From: an uncultured Saprospiraceae bacterium
Lineage (GTDB): Bacteria > Bacteroidota > Bacteroidia > Chitinophagales > Saprospiraceae
Assembly (NCBI GenBank): GCA_937872405.1
Contig: CALMSP010000180.1
Coordinates: 1 to 34,310 of the forward strand
Reading direction: 5' to 3'
Length of the DNA stretch: 34,310 nucleotides
Shown here: piece after piece, positions 23,226 through 32,117 of the stretch
Layout of the letters: the number at the start of each line of letters is the position of its first letter
Position numbering within the stretch: position 1 is the stretch's first letter
The notes under the pieces: model-generated
Database searches by the model: none
What the model saw: the letters and a program-made list of their open reading frames with translations, nothing else
What the model was told of the DNA's origin: nothing
Program-made: the position numbers and the translations under genes

Positions 23226-24353
23226 ATGCGCATTGTAGTTAATGCCCGTTTTTTGCTGAAAGACCATCTGGAAGGCGTGGGCTGGTTCACGAAAGAAGTG
23301 CTGCAACGCTTGACGAGCGAGCATCCGGCACATGAATTTATTTTTTTGTTTGACCGCCCTTACGATGACGCCTTCCGCTTTAATGAGCGCATACAAGCAG
23401 TGCTGCTGCTGCCGCCTGCCCGCCATCCGCTGCTGTGGCTGTGGTGGTTTGAAGTGGCGGTGCCTTTTGTATTGCGCAAGTACCGAGCTGATATTTTCCT
23501 TTCGTTCGATGGTTACTGCTCGCTGCATAGTAGGGTGCCCACGGTTATGGTCACGCATGATATTGCCTACAAGCATCTGCGTAAGCATACGCCTGCCCAA
23601 TCGCGTTGGTACAGTGATCTGTTTGTGCCTCGCTACTTGCGTCGAGCGGATCGGATTGTAACGGTTTCTGAATTTTCCAAGCAGGATATACTGTCCCACT
23701 TCTCGATTGAACCAGCGAAGATCAAAGTAGCCTGCAATGGCGTGCGTGACGGTTTCCAACCTTTACATGCCGATGAGCAAGCAGCCGTGCGTGCGCAATA
23801 TGCAGCCGGGCAGCCGTATTTTTTTTACATCGGATCCGTGCATCCGCGAAAGAATGTGCATCGGCTGATTGCCGCATTCGATCAGTTCAAAAAAAACACA
23901 GCCGCCCCAGTAAAATTGCTCATCGGCGGGCGCTTTGCTTGGCAAACGGGTGCAGTCAAAACAGCTTTTGAAACAGCTCAGCATCAGCAAGATATTCATT
24001 TTTTGGGTTATATATCTGATACCGAACTAACCCGACTCACAGGCGCGGCCTTAGCGCTCACGTATGTGTCGCTGTTTGAGGGTTTCGGCGTGCCTATCTT
24101 GGAGGCGATGCACTGCCATACACCGGTTATTACTTCTAATACCAGCTCGATGCCAGAAGTGGCAGGTGATGCAGCACTTTTGGTGAATCCAACCGATGTG
24201 GCGGGTATTGCTGCGGCCATGCAACAGCTATATGAAGATGAAGCGCTTCGTAACAAACTGATTTTCAGGGGTAATTTGCAAAAAATACAATTTTCTTGGC
24301 GCAAGGCAACCGATGTTATTTGGGAAAGTATGCTCGAACTTGCAGGGGAATAA
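23226..24353 (+). CDS. GT4-family glycosyltransferase
   Basis: The 375-residue protein is a GT-B fold glycosyltransferase, family 4. Residues 1-175 form the acceptor domain (MRIVVNARFL, VTHDIAYKH, ADRIVTVSEFSKQDI). The donor-binding domain shows YFFYIGSVHPRKNVHRLIAAF (197-217) and the family EX7E motif, EGFGVPILEAM (about 283-293), followed by TPVITSNTSSMPEVAGDAALLVNP, the nucleotide-binding end. No signal peptide or membrane segment; it should act at the cytoplasmic face of the membrane. It starts 6 bases after the DapA-like gene; a joint role in making or modifying a sugar acid is possible but not shown. Confidence 0.93.
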   Translation: MRIVVNARFLLKDHLEGVGWFTKEVLQRLTSEHPAHEFIFLFDRPYDDAFRFNERIQAVLLLPPARHPLLWLWWFEVAVPFVLRKYRADIFLSFDGYCSLHSRVPTVMVTHDIAYKHLRKHTPAQSRWYSDLFVPRYLRRADRIVTVSEFSKQDILSHFSIEPAKIKVACNGVRDGFQPLHADEQAAVRAQYAAGQPYFFYIGSVHPRKNVHRLIAAFDQFKKNTAAPVKLLIGGRFAWQTGAVKTAFETAQHQQDIHFLGYISDTELTRLTGAALALTYVSLFEGFGVPILEAMHCHTPVITSNTSSMPEVAGDAALLVNPTDVAGIAAAMQQLYEDEALRNKLIFRGNLQKIQFSWRKATDVIWESMLELAGE

Positions 24354-24437
24354 TGTCGCGGTGGCTACAAGTTATGACACAACTACCTGCTAAACGCAAC
24401 TCCAGACCTATGCTATCGGTTTTTAGAATTCACAACG

Positions 24438-24467
24438 TTTTATTTTATAAAATATTGAAAAACAAGG
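24438..24467 (-). repeat. Dispersed intergenic motif, copy B
   Basis: On the minus strand: CCTTGTTTTTCAATATTTTA followed by TAAAATAAAA. The first 14 bases are identical to copy A at 2319. Confidence 0.4.
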
Positions 24468-24512
24468 TTTTGCAAAAAAGGTATGTAATTTAAATCCGTT
24501 GTTTTACTTTTC

Positions 24513-24545
24513 AGATTTCGCAAATCTTAAAGATTTACGAAATCT
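24513..24545. repeat. REP-like palindrome after the glycosyltransferase gene
   Basis: Two 16-base arms (AGATTTCGCAAATCTT and its complement with one mismatch) flank a single base. Each arm is itself nearly palindromic. It can act as a cruciform or hairpin, and may stabilise or end the upstream transcript. Confidence 0.7.
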
Positions 24546-24609
24546 CATCCACTGTTTTGACGCATTACCAAATCAGAAAAACGTCACGTTCAATTAAAAA
24601 ATAGAAAAA

Positions 24610-25407
24610 ATGAAAAAAATAGCACCTTTTTTATGCATCGCAGGCTGGCTGGCTGCTCTTGGCTGCCAACAGCAAGACAAATCAGCAGAGACCCGCTCCA
24701 TGCCGAGGCCATTAACGACCACCAACCAGGCAGATTCTATTGTAAATCAGTCCATTATACAATACGGTGGCGATTTATACGATAATTCCATTATCCGGTT
24801 TACCTTCCGCAATCGGCGGTACAAGGCGCGCCGTCGGGGCGGATCGTTTGAGTACGAGCGGGTGTTCAGCGATTCGCTGGGGCAGACGGTACGCGATGTG
24901 TTCAACAATGGTGGGCTGTATCGAGAAATAAATGGTAATCGTCTGAAAATCAGCGAAAAAGATAGTTCCGCGTATGCCAGTTCTGTCAATTCGGTCGTGT
25001 ACTTTGCGCTGTTGCCAGCACCTTTGAACGACCATGCGGTCATCCGAGAGTACCTCGGCGAAACCACTATTAAAGGTCAGCCTTATCACAAAATAAGAAT
25101 CACGTTCCGGCAAGACGGCGGCGGCAAAGATTTTGAAGATGAATACGTGTATTGGTTTCATCGTGATGAAGGTACTATGGCTTATTTGGCTTATAATTAC
25201 TTGACCGACGGCGGTGGCGCGCGCTTCCGGGAAGCCTTCAATATCCGCGATGTAAATGGTATTCGCTTTGCCGATTACATCAATTACAAGCCTAAAGATG
25301 CCAATAATCGGGATGTGCGCACCTTTGATCAACTTTTTGAAGCGGGCCAACTCGAAGAGCTGTCTCGCATTGAAACGGAAGCGGTAGAGGTGATCATTAT
25401 TCAATAA
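24610..25407 (+). CDS. Predicted lipoprotein, DUF6503-like
   Basis: The 265-residue protein has a lipoprotein signal (MKKIAPFLCIAGWLAALGC, Cys19) and is therefore expected in the envelope. The family features are IIQYGGDLYDNSIIRFTFR (49-67), the SLGQTVRDVFNNGGLYREING stretch, YFALLPAPLNDHAVIREYLGE, KGQPYHKIRITFRQDGGGKDFEDEYVYWFHRDE and the C-terminal RFADYINYKPKD. Proteins of this kind are widespread in Bacteroidota and have no established function. A Gly/Asp-rich loop (QDGGGKDFEDE) could bind a cation; this is inference. It appears to be monocistronic. Confidence 0.8.
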   Translation: MKKIAPFLCIAGWLAALGCQQQDKSAETRSMPRPLTTTNQADSIVNQSIIQYGGDLYDNSIIRFTFRNRRYKARRRGGSFEYERVFSDSLGQTVRDVFNNGGLYREINGNRLKISEKDSSAYASSVNSVVYFALLPAPLNDHAVIREYLGETTIKGQPYHKIRITFRQDGGGKDFEDEYVYWFHRDEGTMAYLAYNYLTDGGGARFREAFNIRDVNGIRFADYINYKPKDANNRDVRTFDQLFEAGQLEELSRIETEAVEVIIIQ

Positions 25408-25435
25408 TATTGGGATATTGGGATATTGGGATATT
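25407..25435. repeat. ATATTGGG tandem repeat
   Basis: Three perfect 8-base units plus ATATT start at the last base of the DUF6503-like stop codon. A related 15-bp duplication is at 2551-2580. Confidence 0.85.
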
Positions 25436-25481
25436 TTAAGTTATGCTTTTATAAAAAACTGTGTTTAATTCTTACTAATAC

Positions 25482-25506
25482 GCTGTTTTTCAGTGTCTTA
25501 TAAGAT
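25482..25506 (+). repeat. Dispersed intergenic motif, copy D
   Basis: GCTGTTTTTCAGTG followed by TCTTATAAGAT; resembles copy C at 10457-10485 most closely. Confidence 0.25.
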
Positions 25507-25537
25507 CATAATTAAACTTCGTAAACTGTAAATTACA

Positions 25538-26533
25538 TCACCCGCCTATTGTGGACATGGATTCCTGTACAGGCAGCCCAAATTGTCGCTTCTGCTCGGC
25601 CTCCCAACCGTCTTTGGCGCGGTGGCTGATGGCTTCGTGGAAGGCGGTTTCCAGTTCGGCATCCGTGGCACCGGCACGCATCAGATTGCGCACATTGAAA
25701 ACCCCCGAATCATAAAGGCAAGTCTTGAGGCCGCCCTGCGGCGTGATGCGGATGCGATTGCAGGTGCCGCAAAAGGTGCGGGAATACGCAGCTATAATGC
25801 CTACTGTGCCTTGATGGCCGGGTACCTGATAATTGTAGGCAGTAGAATTCGGCGGATCGGGTATTTTGTAAATATCGGGAAATGTTGTTTTTATATGATT
25901 TAAAATAGCGATATGATTCCAATGTAATGTTTCATAATGCGCACCTTCGCCATTGAAAGGCATCTCCTCGATGAAGCGCACGCTCACCGGATGCTGGCGG
26001 GTCAATTCGACCATAGGTATCAGATCGGTAATATTTTTACCATCCATTACCACCGCATTTATTTTAGTCGGAATATCATATTTTAAAAGCAGGTGGAATG
26101 TCTGCATTACTTGTTCAGATTCGTCGCGGCGGGTGATCTGAAAAAAGCGCTCCCGATCTAATGTATCGAGGCTCAAATTGACCGAACTAATCTGCAACGC
26201 CTTCAGTTCTGGCACGAGCGGTGCTGTCAGTGTACCATTGGTAGTGATATTAATCTGGCGGATGCCTTTAATTTGGCGTAAAGCCCGCAAAAAATCCATC
26301 ATATCCTTACGCACAAAAGGCTCGCCCCCAGTGATGCGTACTTTTTCGATGCCCATACCCGCCAGCAGGCGCATGAGGCGTAGCATTTCTTCGTAGGTCA
26401 GTAGGTCATTTTTTGGGGCATACTTGATCCCCGCCTCCGGCATACAATAGAAACACCGTAGATTGCAACGGTCGGTCACCGCCAGCCGCACGTAGTTGAT
26501 CAGTCTGCCATGATTGTCTGTTAGCTTCTGCAC
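25538..26533 (-). CDS. moaA: GTP 3',8-cyclase (molybdopterin synthesis)
   Basis: The 331-residue radical-SAM enzyme starts molybdenum-cofactor synthesis by rearranging GTP. The first 4Fe-4S cluster is held by Cys23, Cys27 and Cys30 (CNLRCFYC). The second cluster is held by Cys255, Cys258 and Cys272 (FCGTCNRIRITPQGGLKTCL). SAM-binding ITGGEPFVR (67-75) and the conserved C-terminal Gly-Gly (TIGG) are present, so it should be active. It begins at GTG 26533. No other moa genes are in the window. The upstream esterase gene reads the same way, 84 bases before, with overlapping hairpins between them. Confidence 0.96.
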   Translation of the reverse strand: MQKLTDNHGRLINYVRLAVTDRCNLRCFYCMPEAGIKYAPKNDLLTYEEMLRLMRLLAGMGIEKVRITGGEPFVRKDMMDFLRALRQIKGIRQINITTNGTLTAPLVPELKALQISSVNLSLDTLDRERFFQITRRDESEQVMQTFHLLLKYDIPTKINAVVMDGKNITDLIPMVELTRQHPVSVRFIEEMPFNGEGAHYETLHWNHIAILNHIKTTFPDIYKIPDPPNSTAYNYQVPGHQGTVGIIAAYSRTFCGTCNRIRITPQGGLKTCLYDSGVFNVRNLMRAGATDAELETAFHEAISHRAKDGWEAEQKRQFGLPVQESMSTIGG

Positions 26534-26545
26534 AATGCCCTCGCT

Positions 26546-26615
26546 GTTGAAAGGTTGAAAAGATGAAGTGTTGAAGGGTTGATATGAGGCGGGTTCAACC
26601 TTTCAACCCTTCAAC
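26546..26615 (-). other. Two overlapping hairpins between the esterase gene and moaA
   Basis: The arms 26546-26559 and 26594-26607 are perfect 14-base complements (GTTGAAAGGTTGAA). The arms 26570-26582 and 26603-26615 are perfect 13-base complements. They share 26603-26607, so only one full hairpin can form at a time. The region lies in the moaA leader and directly after the esterase stop, and can be a terminator, an attenuator or a repeat-derived element. Confidence 0.65.
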
Positions 26616-26617
26616 TT

Positions 26618-28360
26618 TTAATATCTCCAGGACGTCAGATCCGCTCCTTTCGGTGCGCGCTTCTTTGCTTGTTCGGCCCATTTAGTGATGAACATCTGGT
26701 GGTAGCGCAAACGCGAGATAGCGTTAGGCTGCGTGTGGTCGCCATTCCAGCAGTGCTCGGCGCGGTCGCCATAGTCCACTTCGCCATCGTAGTACGGGTC
26801 GGTTGACTCCAGTATTTCCTCTGTAAGATAGACCGCATTATTAAGATAATAGTTGTCCATGTCACCACAATAGATATGAATTTTGCCTTTGAGCTTGGGT
26901 CCTATCGTTTTCCAATCGCGTTTGAGGATATAAGCCAGGTCATAATTTTCGCGCCAATAGGCAGCCACTTCGGGGTCTATGTCGCCCGTCATTTTGTTCC
27001 AAATAGGCTTGGGATAACCATCTGCACCCACTGGCGAATAAACGGCCTCCCAAATATCCCACTGCTGGCCGGAGCGACTTTTAGTGCCTAATGCCAATTC
27101 GCGGTAATTCATTTCTTGTAAAGTAGCGGATACATGCCCAAGATAATTGCGATGCCCCGGACGCGGTGTCTTCTTGAAAGCACTTTCTAAGAAGTAAGCG
27201 TTTTTGTCTTCATAAATATTTATCACCGTATAAGCCCGAAAATCAATAGGATCAGGGCAAGCAGCATAGCAGCCGTTGTACTCGTCTGGGTAGAATACTT
27301 GCGCGGCCAGCGCCTCCCAGCCGCCCGTGGAGCCGCCATACAAAAAGCGCGCCCAGCCCTGCCCAATGCCTCTGAATTGCTGCTCGATGTAAGGAATCAA
27401 TTCATAGGTAATAGCATCGCCATAGGGCCCCTGATTGGCCGAGTTGACCGCATAGGAATCATCATAAAATGGCGTAGGATGCTGAATTTCAATAGCCAAT
27501 ACACGCGGAAAGTTCGGGCCCGTCCAGCGTTTATAAAAACTCCAGGCCTCTTGCTCTTGAATGCGATTGTAACAGTCGAGCTGAAACCGGTCACTATATA
27601 CGCAAGGAATCGTGGTATCGGGGGGTGTCTCGCGCCAGTTGCTCAGATCGTAAGGGAAGTGCCCATGGAAAATAGCTAACGGATATTTGACCGTAGGGTG
27701 CTCGTCAAAACCTTCTGGCAATAGCACATGCGCGCCGAGATAAAAATCGCGCCCCCAAAATTTGGATAGCCGTTCGCTCTTTATTTTAATATGTTTCACA
27801 TATTTGGTATCCTTTGGTGGTTCAATAGCCTCTATTTCTTGGTCGAGCACGATCTTTATGGTCTTGCTGCTGCGTGGATCAAAGCTTATTTTTACAGGCT
27901 TATTGTAAAGATTGCCCGGTGCCCGATTCCACTGTTGCCCTTCACCGCGATCCATTGGCAACTTCACGGTATGCCCGTCGGCGCGTGTAAAGGTTTCGTA
28001 CTTATGTAGTAAAACCTGTACATAATAGTCGCCGGCTGGTACATCCGCTAAACGTTGAATCGGATAGCCAAAAGCAGAAGCATCTACTTTTTGGGCCTCG
28101 CCAGCGCGCCAGCCCTCTACATCTATGCCAAATACCAATTGGGTTTTGGGGCCATCTACAATCTGAAAACGCGGCTCGTTTTTGTCACTATCTGACAACA
28201 TCAGCAGGAGTCGTCCGTCAAACTGCTCGCCTTTTTCCTTCGGGAACGTAATAGAAAATGTAGGCGAAGTTTTCTTAGCGGTATCGCCGCCGCAAGCTGT
28301 TAGCAATAATAATACCGCGAAAAATAAATTTGATGTAACAAGAATAGGTTTCAGGCGCAT
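26618..28360 (-). CDS. Esterase-like lipoprotein (alpha/beta hydrolase)
   Basis: The 580-residue protein has a strong lipobox, LLTAC with Cys23, and an N-terminal beta-rich domain (about 35-200). From about residue 205 it resembles putative esterases of the esterase D type: LLPEGFDEHPTVKYPLAIFHGH (213-234) is the oxyanion region, FLYGGSTGGWEALA has the nucleophile Ser344, and a late His, possibly in YGDRAEHCWNG, may complete the triad. It would be anchored in the outer membrane or periplasm. It is transcribed before moaA, but no functional link is apparent. The substrate is unknown. Confidence 0.85.
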   Translation of the reverse strand: MRLKPILVTSNLFFAVLLLLTACGGDTAKKTSPTFSITFPKEKGEQFDGRLLLMLSDSDKNEPRFQIVDGPKTQLVFGIDVEGWRAGEAQKVDASAFGYPIQRLADVPAGDYYVQVLLHKYETFTRADGHTVKLPMDRGEGQQWNRAPGNLYNKPVKISFDPRSSKTIKIVLDQEIEAIEPPKDTKYVKHIKIKSERLSKFWGRDFYLGAHVLLPEGFDEHPTVKYPLAIFHGHFPYDLSNWRETPPDTTIPCVYSDRFQLDCYNRIQEQEAWSFYKRWTGPNFPRVLAIEIQHPTPFYDDSYAVNSANQGPYGDAITYELIPYIEQQFRGIGQGWARFLYGGSTGGWEALAAQVFYPDEYNGCYAACPDPIDFRAYTVINIYEDKNAYFLESAFKKTPRPGHRNYLGHVSATLQEMNYRELALGTKSRSGQQWDIWEAVYSPVGADGYPKPIWNKMTGDIDPEVAAYWRENYDLAYILKRDWKTIGPKLKGKIHIYCGDMDNYYLNNAVYLTEEILESTDPYYDGEVDYGDRAEHCWNGDHTQPNAISRLRYHQMFITKWAEQAKKRAPKGADLTSWRY

Positions 28361-28588
28361 ATTTTGATTTTTTATTTTAAATAAAGCGTGTATTTTTTAG
28401 ACATTTGCCGAAAGGTAAAAAATCCCGACCAGTAAAAAAACCTTATCGCTACACAGCATTCATTTTTGCTTGCCTTGTGCATGTGGAAAAAAATATGCGT
28501 TTCGCTTGTCTGAAAAAGGAGCATTTCGGGAACCCATCACCCGCTTGCGATGTTTTGCAACGCAGTTTTGTACGCCTAATTCGCCAAT

Positions 28589-30796
28589 ATGATAAAACGC
28601 CCGACTCTAACCATTGCCTTGCTTTTGCTGAACTTGTGCCTGCTGTATAGCAATAACGGCTTTGAGCAACCGCCTATTGTAGCAAAAAAAACCACACAAC
28701 CCATTGTACTCGACGGGCTACTCGACGAAGCCGCTTGGTACACCGGTACACCCGCCAAAGATTTCTGGGAATACTTTCCAACCGATAGCTTGCGTGCCGA
28801 GATAAGAACAGAGGTATATTTTACCTACGATGATAAATTTCTTTACATCGCCGCTAAATGTTATTCCAATCAACATAATTATGTTATTCCGTCGCTGCGC
28901 CGCGATTTTCGTGCCGGTGGCAATGACAATATTACGTTCATCCTCGACCCATTTAATGACCGCACCAATGCTTTTGTGTTCGGTACCAATCCCTTGGGCG
29001 TGCTGCGCGAGGCGCTTCTATCCAATGGCTGCCGTGACTTCGATACCGACTGGGATGATTCCTGGGACAACAAATGGAATGGCGTAGCTAAAATCCATGC
29101 CGATCACTGGTCGTGTGAGTTGGCGATTCCTTTTACTACTTTGCGTTTTAAAGCAGGTACTTCGGAGTGGCGATTCAATTGCTATCGCTTTGATACACAA
29201 TCCAATACGCGAACCGTCTGGAATCGTATTCCACAAAATCAGCTTATTGCCAATTTAGCCTTCACAGGCGTGCTGCGCTTTGAAGAACCGCTACAAAAGG
29301 CGGGATCAAGCGTTTCGGTGATTCCGTATATCACGGGCAACACCAATCGCAATTTTCAGGAAGGCACACCCGCCAAGCATGGCTTTGGCATTGGTGGAGA
29401 TGCCAAAATTGCGCTTAGCCCCAGCCTCAACCTCGACTTGACCGTCAACCCTGACTTTTCGCAAGTGGAAGTGGACCAGCAGGTGATCAATCTCGACCGA
29501 TTTGAGATCTTCTTCCCTGAACGCCGCCAGTTTTTTCTTGAAAATGCTGATCTCTTCGGCGCTTTTGGCGATCCGCGTATCAATCCATTTTTTTCCCGAC
29601 GCATTGGGGTAGCAATTGATACCTCCACCGGACAGAATATTGCTAATCCGATCTTATTTGGCGCACGATTGAGCGGTAAGCTCGACAACAACTGGCGCCT
29701 GGGCCTGCTCAATATGCAAACCGCCCGCGATGAACCAAATGGCTTGCCTAGCTTTAACTACACGGTAGCCGCGCTGCAGCGAAAGCTCTTTGTGCGCTCC
29801 AACGTAGGTGCGATATTTGTAAACAAGCAAACCTTCACGAAGACCGACAATAACGGCTCTTATAATGATTTTAATCGAGTAATTGGCTTGGATTATAACC
29901 TCGCTTCTTCAGACAATCGCTGGAATGGCAAAACGTTTTATCATCAGGGGTTTTCGCCAGAAGGCAGCCAAGGTCAAATGGCGCATGGCACGCGTTTAGA
30001 ATATCTTGTGCGCCCCTTTAGTGTCAGTTGGCAGCACCAATGGGTAGGCGCTAATTATCGGCCCGAGGTGGGCTTCGTACCCCGACGTAATTTTTTTAAT
30101 ATTAACCCGAACGTGCAAGCGTTTTTCTATCCTCGAAATAGCTGGCTCAACCAGCATTTGGTGGGTTTTGACGCTTTCGTACTTTGGACTCCCGAATACG
30201 GACGCACCGATCATAGCTATACGTTGTATTGGGATGCCGAACTCAATAACTCCAGCCGACTGAGCGCCGGCGTCGGGCATGAGTACACCTACCTGTTAGA
30301 GCCTTTCGACCCCTCGCGCAGTGGTGCTACGCCTTTGCCCGGCAATAAAGGCTACGGCTACACTTCCTTTGGTTTGTTTTATCAATCGGATCAGCGCCCC
30401 AAATTGTGGTACCGATTGGAGCCAAGCGTCGGACAGTTTTTCAATGGTTACCGCTACGAACTGAGTGGCTCGCTCAACTATCGCTATCAGCCCTTCGGGT
30501 TTATCGCGCTTAATTTCAATTATAGCTTCATTGATTTGCCTGCACCATATGCCAGTACAGGCTTGCTGCTGGTGGGCCCACGCATTGACTTGACAATAAC
30601 CCGCAGCCTTTTTATCACTACCTTCATTCAATACAATGATCAAATTGATAATGTGAATATCAACGCCCGGCTGCAATGGCGATTTGCGCCAGTTAGTGAC
30701 TTTTTCCTCGTTTTTACGGACAATTATTTTGGATCCGATTTCTCAGTTAAAAATCGAGCAGTTGTAGCAAAATTGACGTATTGGCTTAATTTATAA
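28589..30796 (+). CDS. Outer-membrane protein with CBM9-like domain (DUF5916 type)
   Basis: The 735-residue protein has a signal peptide (to about residue 22). Residues 35-225 form a CBM9-like domain: PIVLDGLLDEAAW, VYFTYDDKFLYIAAKCY, FILDPFNDRTNAFVF, WSCELAIPFTTLRF. From about 240 a DUF5916-type region follows with LNLDLTVNPDFSQVEVDQQVINLDRFEIFFPERRQFFLENADLF, the most characteristic block, and a C-terminal barrel of amphipathic strands ending AVVAKLTYWLN. It would sit in the outer membrane with the CBM9-like domain exposed. The role is unknown; carbohydrate binding is inferred from the fold only. It stands alone, with about 230 bases on its 5' side. Confidence 0.9.
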   Translation: MIKRPTLTIALLLLNLCLLYSNNGFEQPPIVAKKTTQPIVLDGLLDEAAWYTGTPAKDFWEYFPTDSLRAEIRTEVYFTYDDKFLYIAAKCYSNQHNYVIPSLRRDFRAGGNDNITFILDPFNDRTNAFVFGTNPLGVLREALLSNGCRDFDTDWDDSWDNKWNGVAKIHADHWSCELAIPFTTLRFKAGTSEWRFNCYRFDTQSNTRTVWNRIPQNQLIANLAFTGVLRFEEPLQKAGSSVSVIPYITGNTNRNFQEGTPAKHGFGIGGDAKIALSPSLNLDLTVNPDFSQVEVDQQVINLDRFEIFFPERRQFFLENADLFGAFGDPRINPFFSRRIGVAIDTSTGQNIANPILFGARLSGKLDNNWRLGLLNMQTARDEPNGLPSFNYTVAALQRKLFVRSNVGAIFVNKQTFTKTDNNGSYNDFNRVIGLDYNLASSDNRWNGKTFYHQGFSPEGSQGQMAHGTRLEYLVRPFSVSWQHQWVGANYRPEVGFVPRRNFFNINPNVQAFFYPRNSWLNQHLVGFDAFVLWTPEYGRTDHSYTLYWDAELNNSSRLSAGVGHEYTYLLEPFDPSRSGATPLPGNKGYGYTSFGLFYQSDQRPKLWYRLEPSVGQFFNGYRYELSGSLNYRYQPFGFIALNFNYSFIDLPAPYASTGLLLVGPRIDLTITRSLFITTFIQYNDQIDNVNINARLQWRFAPVSDFFLVFTDNYFGSDFSVKNRAVVAKLTYWLNL

Positions 30797-30849
30797 CTAA
30801 TTAAAATCTGATTATCAGTAATTTAAGGGCAAGAAGTTATTTCTGGTGC

Positions 30850-31245
30850 TCAAACATAATGCTGCCGAATCGTGCTCGCCACTGCCATCAGTTCTTCTTG
30901 CGAAGGAGCAAGAAAACCTTTGTCAAAACTCAGATCATGGATGGTATTGATTGGAATAAGGTGAATGTGCGCATGTGGCACTTCCAGACCAATAACAGCC
31001 ACACCAATACGCACGCAAGGTACGGCTGCCCGCAAGGCCTTTGCTACCCGTTTTGAAAAGACCATCATGCCGCCAAGCAGGTCATCCTCCATGTCAAAAA
31101 TATAATCCACTTCCAGCTTAGGAATAACTAAGGTATGCCCTTCCGATACTGGCCGAATATCCAGAAACGCTAAATATTGGTCCGTTTCCGCGATTTTATG
31201 GCAAGGTAATTCGCCCTGCACGATTTTAGTGAAAATCGTAGCCAT
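30850..31245 (-). CDS. HIT-family nucleotide hydrolase/transferase
   Basis: The 131-residue protein (from ATG 31245, MATIFTKIVQGELPCHKIAE) is a histidine-triad protein of the HINT type. The active site HAHIHLIP has His91, His93 and His95; RPVSEGHTLVIPK (31-43) is the second conserved block. These proteins hydrolyse adenosine phosphoramidates and similar nucleotides. The longer frame to 31305 lacks support. It lies 65 bases after greA, in the same direction; this greA-HIT order is common in Bacteroidota. Confidence 0.94.
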   Translation of the reverse strand: MATIFTKIVQGELPCHKIAETDQYLAFLDIRPVSEGHTLVIPKLEVDYIFDMEDDLLGGMMVFSKRVAKALRAAVPCVRIGVAVIGLEVPHAHIHLIPINTIHDLSFDKGFLAPSQEELMAVASTIRQHYV

Positions 31246-31310
31246 AATTGAGTGAATAGATCGTAGCAATGCTTTCAGATACAGCCGTTCCGAAGCACCT
31301 GCCACGCATG

Positions 31311-31787
31311 TTAGTCAATAGAAATATTAAGCACTTCAAATTCCAGTTTGCCGCCGGGTGTAGTCACTTGCGCTACTTCACCAACGGTTTTGCCCAGCAA
31401 GCCTTGCCCGATAGGCGAGCCAACGGATATCTTACCTGCTTTCAGATCAGCTTCCTGCTCCGATACGAGTTTATAGACTAATTGCTTGCCATTTTTAACA
31501 TTTTTGATGGTCACTTTTGAAAATACCGTCACTTTTGACGTATCTAATGTGCTTTGGTCGAGTACTCGCGCATTGGAAAGCGTTTTTTCTAATTCGCTAA
31601 TTTTCAGTTCGAGCATGCCTTGAGCTTCCTTCGCTGCGTCGTATTCAGCGTTTTCCGAGAGGTCGCCCTTATCTCGTGCTTCGGCAATAGCGCGTGCTGC
31701 ATCCTGCCGGCCTTTTGTTTTAAGCTCTTCTAATTCGGCTTTAAGTCTGTCGTATCCTTCTTGGGTTAAATAACTGTAAGCTGCCAT
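31311..31787 (-). CDS. greA: Transcription elongation factor GreA
   Basis: The 158-residue protein rescues backtracked RNA polymerase by stimulating cleavage of the transcript. The N-terminal coiled coil (about 1-75) includes YLTQEGYDRLKAELEELK, and its tip carries the acidic pair in EARDKGDLSENAEYDAAKE (residues 40-58). The C-terminal FKBP-like domain has SVGSPIGQGLLGKTVGEVAQV. The length is standard. A HIT-protein gene follows 65 bases downstream. Confidence 0.97.
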   Translation of the reverse strand: MAAYSYLTQEGYDRLKAELEELKTKGRQDAARAIAEARDKGDLSENAEYDAAKEAQGMLELKISELEKTLSNARVLDQSTLDTSKVTVFSKVTIKNVKNGKQLVYKLVSEQEADLKAGKISVGSPIGQGLLGKTVGEVAQVTTPGGKLEFEVLNISID

Positions 31788-31949
31788 AATTGTACGTTTT
31801 TAAAAATCGGCTGGTTCCCCTGCTTTTCTGATTGTTACATCAAAAAATTTAGCATCAACCAACTTATAATATTTTGATAATCATTAGGATGTAACTCCTT
31901 AGAAACGAAAGGAATCCTTTAGAACAGGAATAACTGGCCTCGCGCTAAT

Positions 31950-31981
31950 TTTGTACGAATAATAGTCCAAATTCGTACAAA
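31950..31981. promoter_or_regulatory. Perfect inverted repeat upstream of greA
   Basis: TTTGTACGAAT and ATTCGTACAAA flank 10 bases. It may be a regulator binding site or a secondary hairpin; no T tract follows. Confidence 0.35.
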
Positions 31982-32018
31982 TTGGAAGCGATAGCCGGTT
32001 TTCTACATCCGGGTCAGT

Positions 32019-32057
32019 AAAAAACAAGAACGCTTCCTGCATTGGAAACGTTCTTGT
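32019..32057 (-). terminator. Intrinsic terminator of the porV-like operon
   Basis: A 14-base stem (ACAAGAACGCTTCC with one mismatch) around six bases is followed on the minus strand by six Ts. It sits 60 bases after the stop of the PorV-like gene. Confidence 0.9.
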
Positions 32058-32117
32058 CATTAAAATGCAAATATAAAACAATTACAGCTAAAATTCAAGT
32101 GTTGGGTATAAAATGCT

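Larger units (their letters stand above)
31788..32117. other. Intergenic region upstream of greA
   Basis: Contains an 11-base perfect inverted repeat (31950-31981) and the terminator of the porV-like gene (32019-32057). I see no gene in it and no properly spaced greA promoter. Confidence 0.5.

Noticed and set aside
30800-30830. CTGATTATCAG palindrome between the DUF5916-type gene and the HIT gene as a terminator
   Set aside because: The stem is only five bases and no T tract follows.
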